Shown here in pieces: positions 6,832 to 9,754 of a stretch of 9,754 nt of DNA. Each line of letters opens with the position of its first letter. Position 1 is the first letter of the stretch. A program made the position numbers and the translations under genes. The notes beneath the pieces were generated by a model. That model ran no database searches. It was not told the origin of the DNA and saw only the letters and a list, made by a program, of their open reading frames with translations. This DNA is from Alphaproteobacteria bacterium (GTDB taxonomy: Bacteria; Pseudomonadota; Alphaproteobacteria; Micropepsales; Micropepsaceae): contig DMER01000131.1 of NCBI GenBank assembly GCA_003451645.1, forward strand, positions 8,530 to 18,283, in the 5' to 3' direction.

Positions 6832-8949
6832 CATTTCCGGATCGCCGATAGCTTCCAGACCGCGCTCCGCCGCCTGGCCGCCCAAGAACAGAAGGCGGTG
6901 AAGGAAACCGTCTACGACCTGCAGACGGACCCCAGCGCGCCGGGGCTTCAGTTCCACCGGATCGACAAGTCCAAGGACCCGAATTTCTGGTCGATGCGGG
7001 TCAACCGGGACGTCCGCATCATCGTCCACAAGACGGCGGATAGCTTCTTGCTATGCTATGTCGATCACCATGACGACGCGTATGCTTGGGCTGAGCGGCG
7101 CAAGATCGAGACCCATCCGAAAACCGGCGCCGCCCAGATCGTCGAGGTCCGAGAGCGGGTGCAGGACATCGTCGTCCATCGGCCTGTCGTTATGGCCGCG
7201 CCCGAGGCGCCGAAGCCTGCACCGCGCCTTCTCTTCGCCGCCATCTCCGACGACGACTTGTTGGGGTATGGCGTGCCGCCAGAGTGGCTAGGCGATGTGC
7301 GCCGGGCGACCGAGGACACCCTGTTCGATCTGACCGCGCATCTGCCGAGTGAGGCCGCCGAGGCGTTGTTGGACCTGGCCGTCGGCGAGACGCCCGAACG
7401 CCGCGCCGCGCCTGCGCCCGAAGCCGCCAGCCCGTTCGAGCACCCAGACGCCCAGCGCCGGTTCCGCGTCATGGATGGCGTGGAAGAATTGAAGCGTGCG
7501 CTCGACTTCCCCTGGGATCAGTGGACCGTCTTTTTGCATCCGTCGCAGCGGCAGGTGGCCGAGCAGGTGTTCTCTGGTCCCGCACGTGTCACGGGTTCCG
7601 CCGGTACAGGCAAGACGGTCGTCGCCCTGCACCGGGCGGCGAATATCCTGAAGCGCGATCCCTCTGCGCGGCTCTTGCTGACGACGTTCTCGTTGCCCCT
7701 CGCGAACGCGCTGGAAGGAAAGCTGCGCCTGTTGACTGGGCCGGACTCCGCCTTCGTGCCACGCACCACGGTCCTGCCGTTTCGAGGGGTGGCACGCGAA
7801 CTCTTCACCCTCGCGCAGGGGTACGATCCCCGTACCGCCTCCGACGAACAGATTTCCGGCGCCCTGAAATCCGCCGCCGCCGAACTGGGGGTCACGAACT
7901 TCACCCAGCGCTTCCTCGTGTCGGAATGGATGAACGTCGTCGATGCCTGGCAGGTTGCCGATGCCGCCGCCTATCGCGAGGTGCCGCGCCTGGGCCGGAA
8001 GAACCGCCTCGGGCCGAAACAGAGGGAGGCGTTGTGGCCTGTCTTCGCCCGTGCCCGCGCTATTCTGACCGCGCAGGGCGTCATCAGCTGGCCGATGATC
8101 TTCGGCGAAGTGACCCGGCATTATTCAGCGCGGGCGGACAAGCCCTTCACACATGTCGTCGTGGACGAGTCCCAGGACCTTGGCGTGCCGGAACTACGGA
8201 TGCTCTCGGCCATCGTCGGCGATGGGCCCGACCGGTTGTTCTTCGCAGGCGACCTGGGGCAACGCATATTCCAGGAGCCGTTCTCATGGAAGGCGCTGGG
8301 CGTCGACATCAGGGGCCGGGCGCGGACCTTGAAGGTCAATTATCGGACTTCGCACCAAATCAGGCGTGCGGCAGATCGGTTGTTGCCAGCCCACTCCCAG
8401 GACGTGGATGGAAACGAGCAGGATCGGCGGGGCACGGTCTCGGTCTTCAACGGGGCGGAACCCGAGGTCAGGAAGTTTAAGGATTCCGCCGGGGAACGCG
8501 ACGGCGTCGCCGCATGGATCAAGGGAGCAGTGGCCGATGGGATCGCGCCGGCCGAGATCGGCGTCTTCGTGCGGTCGTTAGCGCAGTTGTCGCGTGCACG
8601 CGACGCCGTCCAGCAGGCCGGCCATGTCCAACTGGAACTGTCCGAACGGATCGAAGACCCGGCGGGACGCGTCGCCATCGGGACGATGCATCTGGCGAAG
8701 GGGCTCGAATACAAAGCCATCGCCGTCATGGCATGCGACGACGACATCTTGCCCCTCAAGGAGCGCGTCGAGACGGCGGCGGACGAGGCGGAGCTGGACG
8801 AGGTGTACGAGACCGAGCGGCACCTGTTCTACGTCGCCTGTACCCGGGCGCGGGATCGCCTGCTGGTGACAGGCATTTCCCCGGCGTCGGAGTTCTTGAA
8901 GGACTTCGACGACGGCGGTTCGATACCGGCCCAAAAGGGAGTGGCGTAA
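6829..8949 (+). CDS. UvrD/Rep-family SF1 DNA helicase with N-terminal RelE/ParE-like domain
   Basis: The ATG at 6829 shares its A with the upstream TAA stop and has GGAG at 6819-6822, 6 nt ahead, giving 706 aa. Residues 1-95 look like a RelE/ParE-type fold: a helical stretch (FQTALRRLAAQEQ), then FWSMRVNRDVRIIVHK (53-68) and LLCYVDHHDDAYAWAERRK. A linker follows to about residue 230. The helicase motifs are all present and appear intact: Q-motif-like LHPSQRQ (236-242), Walker A GSAGTGKT (256-263, K262), motif II DESQ (446-449), motif III GDLGQ (474-478), NYR (504-506), motif V TMHLAKGLEY (619-628), and motif VI YVACTRAR (668-675). The protein should be a 3'-5' translocating ATPase. No nuclease motif was seen. 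In this operon it may unwind or process DNA during restriction; the RelE-like part may bind a partner or RNA, and toxin activity is unproven. Codon use is GC-rich like the nuclease and methyltransferase genes. Confidence 0.93.
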   Translation: MHFRIADSFQTALRRLAAQEQKAVKETVYDLQTDPSAPGLQFHRIDKSKDPNFWSMRVNRDVRIIVHKTADSFLLCYVDHHDDAYAWAERRKIETHPKTGAAQIVEVRERVQDIVVHRPVVMAAPEAPKPAPRLLFAAISDDDLLGYGVPPEWLGDVRRATEDTLFDLTAHLPSEAAEALLDLAVGETPERRAAPAPEAASPFEHPDAQRRFRVMDGVEELKRALDFPWDQWTVFLHPSQRQVAEQVFSGPARVTGSAGTGKTVVALHRAANILKRDPSARLLLTTFSLPLANALEGKLRLLTGPDSAFVPRTTVLPFRGVARELFTLAQGYDPRTASDEQISGALKSAAAELGVTNFTQRFLVSEWMNVVDAWQVADAAAYREVPRLGRKNRLGPKQREALWPVFARARAILTAQGVISWPMIFGEVTRHYSARADKPFTHVVVDESQDLGVPELRMLSAIVGDGPDRLFFAGDLGQRIFQEPFSWKALGVDIRGRARTLKVNYRTSHQIRRAADRLLPAHSQDVDGNEQDRRGTVSVFNGAEPEVRKFKDSAGERDGVAAWIKGAVADGIAPAEIGVFVRSLAQLSRARDAVQQAGHVQLELSERIEDPAGRVAIGTMHLAKGLEYKAIAVMACDDDILPLKERVETAADEAELDEVYETERHLFYVACTRARDRLLVTGISPASEFLKDFDDGGSIPAQKGVA

Positions 8950-8984
8950 GCGGCCCGCAGGATGTTGTGCGTCGGCCATCAGTC

Positions 8985-8996
8985 GGCATGTATGCC
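8985..8996. repeat. Short inverted repeat GGCAT-GT-ATGCC
   Basis: Two 5-bp arms separated by 2 nt, 36 nt after the helicase stop. It is the first of a series of dyads in this interval. Too short alone to assign a role. Confidence 0.35.
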
Positions 8997-9062
8997 CTGT
9001 CGATCTGCGACGAACTCGTTTTTTGGCCGCATGAAGGGTGGCCGGGACATGCCCAACCAGCA

Positions 9063-9079
9063 GGAAGCCTACGGCTTCC
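9063..9079. repeat. Inverted repeat GGAAGCC-TAC-GGCTTCC
   Basis: Perfect 7-bp arms with a 3-nt loop. It could form a hairpin in RNA or serve as a protein-binding dyad. No T tract follows, so a factor-independent terminator is not supported. Confidence 0.5.
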
Positions 9080-9128
9080 ACGTGCGTGAATGACGGCTTT
9101 GTCTCGAACGTACCCAAGCGGCAGTAAA

Positions 9129-9150
9129 CCCGCCCGTCTGCATCGGCGGG
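9129..9150. repeat. GC-rich inverted repeat CCCGCC ... GGCGGG
   Basis: Perfect 6-bp GC-only arms around a 10-nt loop. The hairpin would be stable, but CTGGGGA follows instead of a T run, so a terminator is possible only if Rho-assisted or atypical. Confidence 0.4.
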
Positions 9151-9161
9151 CTGGGGATCAC

Positions 9162-9187
9162 GGAACCGCTATGGCCATAGCGGCTCC
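9162..9187. repeat. 26-bp near-perfect palindrome with perfect 18-bp core
   Basis: The core CCGCTATGGCCATAGCGG (9166-9183) is its own reverse complement. The symmetry extends to 26 bp with one mismatched pair (12 of 13 pairs match). With no loop it suits a dimeric protein-binding site or a recombination/resolution site better than an RNA hairpin. Its use by the nearby HTH protein is possible but untested. Confidence 0.6.
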
Positions 9188-9230
9188 ATCGTTCGCGCGT
9201 GGGCCGACACGTCATCTGCCGCCCTCCGCG

Positions 9231-9246
9231 TGCGATCGCGATCGCA
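9231..9246. repeat. 16-bp perfect palindrome TGCGATCGCGATCGCA
   Basis: This is its own reverse complement and contains two overlapping GCGATCGC octamers. It lies 44 bp after the larger palindrome. It could be an operator or simply a GATC-rich coincidence in GC-rich DNA. Confidence 0.45.
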
Positions 9247-9288
9247 AAGTATATTTACGTGGCCGGAATCCGCAGATGTCAGATGGCG

Positions 9289-9304
9289 AAGGGCGCCTGC
9301 CCTT
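9289..9304. repeat. Inverted repeat AAGGGC-GCCT-GCCCTT
   Basis: Perfect 6-bp arms with a 4-nt loop, lying 105 bp past the stop of the - strand HTH gene. No T tract on either strand, so its role as a terminator is weak. Confidence 0.35.
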
Positions 9305-9408
9305 AAAGTTCAAGTAAGGTGTCGCGGGCTTCAGAGCTTGTTTCGTGCCACAAAAACAAAGCGACGCTGCGGCCTAGAAGGGCTGCTTCGTGTTCCTGAC
9401 CGTCGCAA

Positions 9409-9648
9409 TCAGTTCAGCCCCCGCGAGCGGGCAGCACGTGACCCAGGCCGGGCTTTTGCGGAACGCGCCCAAGCCAGAGCATCGCCCCACCGGTATAACG
9501 CCCGGCGCGCGAACAAACTGTAGGGTGGCCCACCGCCGCGCGTCGCCTTGGTCGACAGTGTATGTGGCGAAACCCGATATCCTACCCGTGTTAGCGCCTC
9601 AGCGACGTCGATGCGCGTCAACATGACTTCCTCGTCTATCGCCAACAT
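9409..9648 (-). CDS. Small AlpA/MerR-like helix-turn-helix DNA-binding protein
   Basis: The - strand frame encodes 79 aa from the ATG at 9648. I chose this start because GAGGTG (9658-9663) lies 9 nt ahead; an in-frame GTG at 9660 has no spaced ribosome site, and a later ATG at 9624 (MLTRIDVAEAL) with GAGGA just ahead is also possible. The protein reads as a winged helix-turn-helix: LTRIDVAEALTRVGYRVS, then HTLSTKATRGGGPPYSLF, then ALYRWGDALAWARS, ending in an Arg/Ala-rich tail. The combination of TRGGGP, a following aromatic-hydrophobic strand and a YRWGDALAWA helix is typical of short excisionase- or AlpA-like regulators found near integrases and in genomic islands of alphaproteobacteria (from memory). 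It is transcribed toward the defence operon and probably belongs to a separate, mobility-related module. No integrase lies within the window. Confidence 0.7.
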   Translation of the reverse strand: MLAIDEEVMLTRIDVAEALTRVGYRVSPHTLSTKATRGGGPPYSLFARRALYRWGDALAWARSAKARPGSRAARSRGLN

Positions 9649-9660
9649 TTTGTAAGCCAC

Positions 9661-9754
9661 CTCTGGTGCTGGCCGCGTGGCGCAGCCGTGACGGCTTGTA
9701 TTTACCGTTCGGCAGCTCCACAGGCAGGTGAGCGGCGAATAATGCGAATTTTGT
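9661..9754. other. Right-end stretch upstream of the HTH gene, unassigned
   Basis: These 94 bases hold the 5' flank of the - strand HTH gene, including the rest of its ribosome site. More than one frame is open to the window edge, so a gene tail entering from the right cannot be excluded. I see no recognisable protein or promoter. Confidence 0.3.

Larger units (their letters stand above)
8950..9408. other. Intergenic stretch without a supported gene, rich in inverted repeats
   Basis: After the helicase stop, no reading frame on either strand shows a recognisable protein. Short frames exist, for instance 9090-9317 and a 33-codon frame at 8992-9093, but they have no family signature. The stretch holds at least five inverted repeats, entered separately where they are strong. 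A T run at 9019-9024 is not preceded by a convincing stem, so I do not call a terminator. It probably marks the right end of the defence operon and a junction with a differently oriented module. Confidence 0.5.

Noticed and set aside
7288..8121. Antisense open frame (277 codons) across the helicase
   Set aside because: Same reason: mirror frame of a gene with intact Walker A and other helicase motifs; no recognisable domain.
9000..9024. Possible factor-independent terminator (T run at 9019-9024)
   Set aside because: The only stem just ahead is a 4-bp GTCG/CGAC pair separated from the T run by 6 nt, too weak and badly spaced.
9230..9523. + strand 97-codon frame opposite the HTH gene
   Set aside because: Arg-rich without domain features, and it overlaps the - strand HTH protein, which has a coherent helix-turn-helix pattern.
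8950..9754. CRISPR array or tRNA-based attachment site in the right part
   Set aside because: No regularly spaced direct repeats, no cloverleaf and no CCA end seen on either strand.

Overview
The window reads as the downstream part of a mobile DNA-defence locus from a GC-rich bacterium. An alphaproteobacterium is my best guess. It rests on the codon use of the GC-rich genes and on a small AlpA-like helix-turn-helix protein of a type common there. No rRNA, tRNA, CRISPR array or insertion sequence was seen.

Layout. From the left edge to 8949 five genes run head to tail on the + strand, with junctions of -4, +5, +8 and -1 nt, which looks like a single operon whose promoter lies left of the window. 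In order: (1) the C-terminal ~618 residues of a type III Res-like SF2 helicase/endonuclease, with helicase motifs V and VI and a C-terminal PD-(D/E)XK nuclease; (2) a 397-aa protein of unknown function with one possible membrane segment; (3) a 950-aa beta-class (DPPY) N6-adenine DNA methyltransferase with a large C-terminal extension; (4) a 305-aa protein ending in a TIR-like/nucleoside-deoxyribosyltransferase-like domain with an intact putative catalytic Glu; (5) a 706-aa UvrD/Rep-family SF1 helicase with an N-terminal RelE/ParE-like domain. From 8950 to about 9408 there is no gene I can support, but there are several inverted repeats, two of them perfect palindromes of 18 and 16 bp. A small helix-turn-helix gene (9409-9648) lies on the - strand, and the last ~95 bases hold nothing I can assign.

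How the genes may work together (inference). Genes 1 and 3 form a type III-like restriction-modification pair: the methyltransferase marks host DNA and supplies target recognition, and the translocase/nuclease cuts unmarked DNA. Gene 5 probably processes or unwinds DNA. Genes 2 and 4 are not part of textbook type III systems. Both are markedly poorer in G+C (about 54% and 51% by hand count) than genes 1, 3 and 5 (roughly 62-68%), which suggests accessory modules slotted into an R-M operon. Gene 4 looks like a nucleotide-directed effector, so the locus may combine restriction with a second, abortive-type response. The target-recognition part of the methyltransferase is also low in G+C (about 52%), consistent with specificity exchange.
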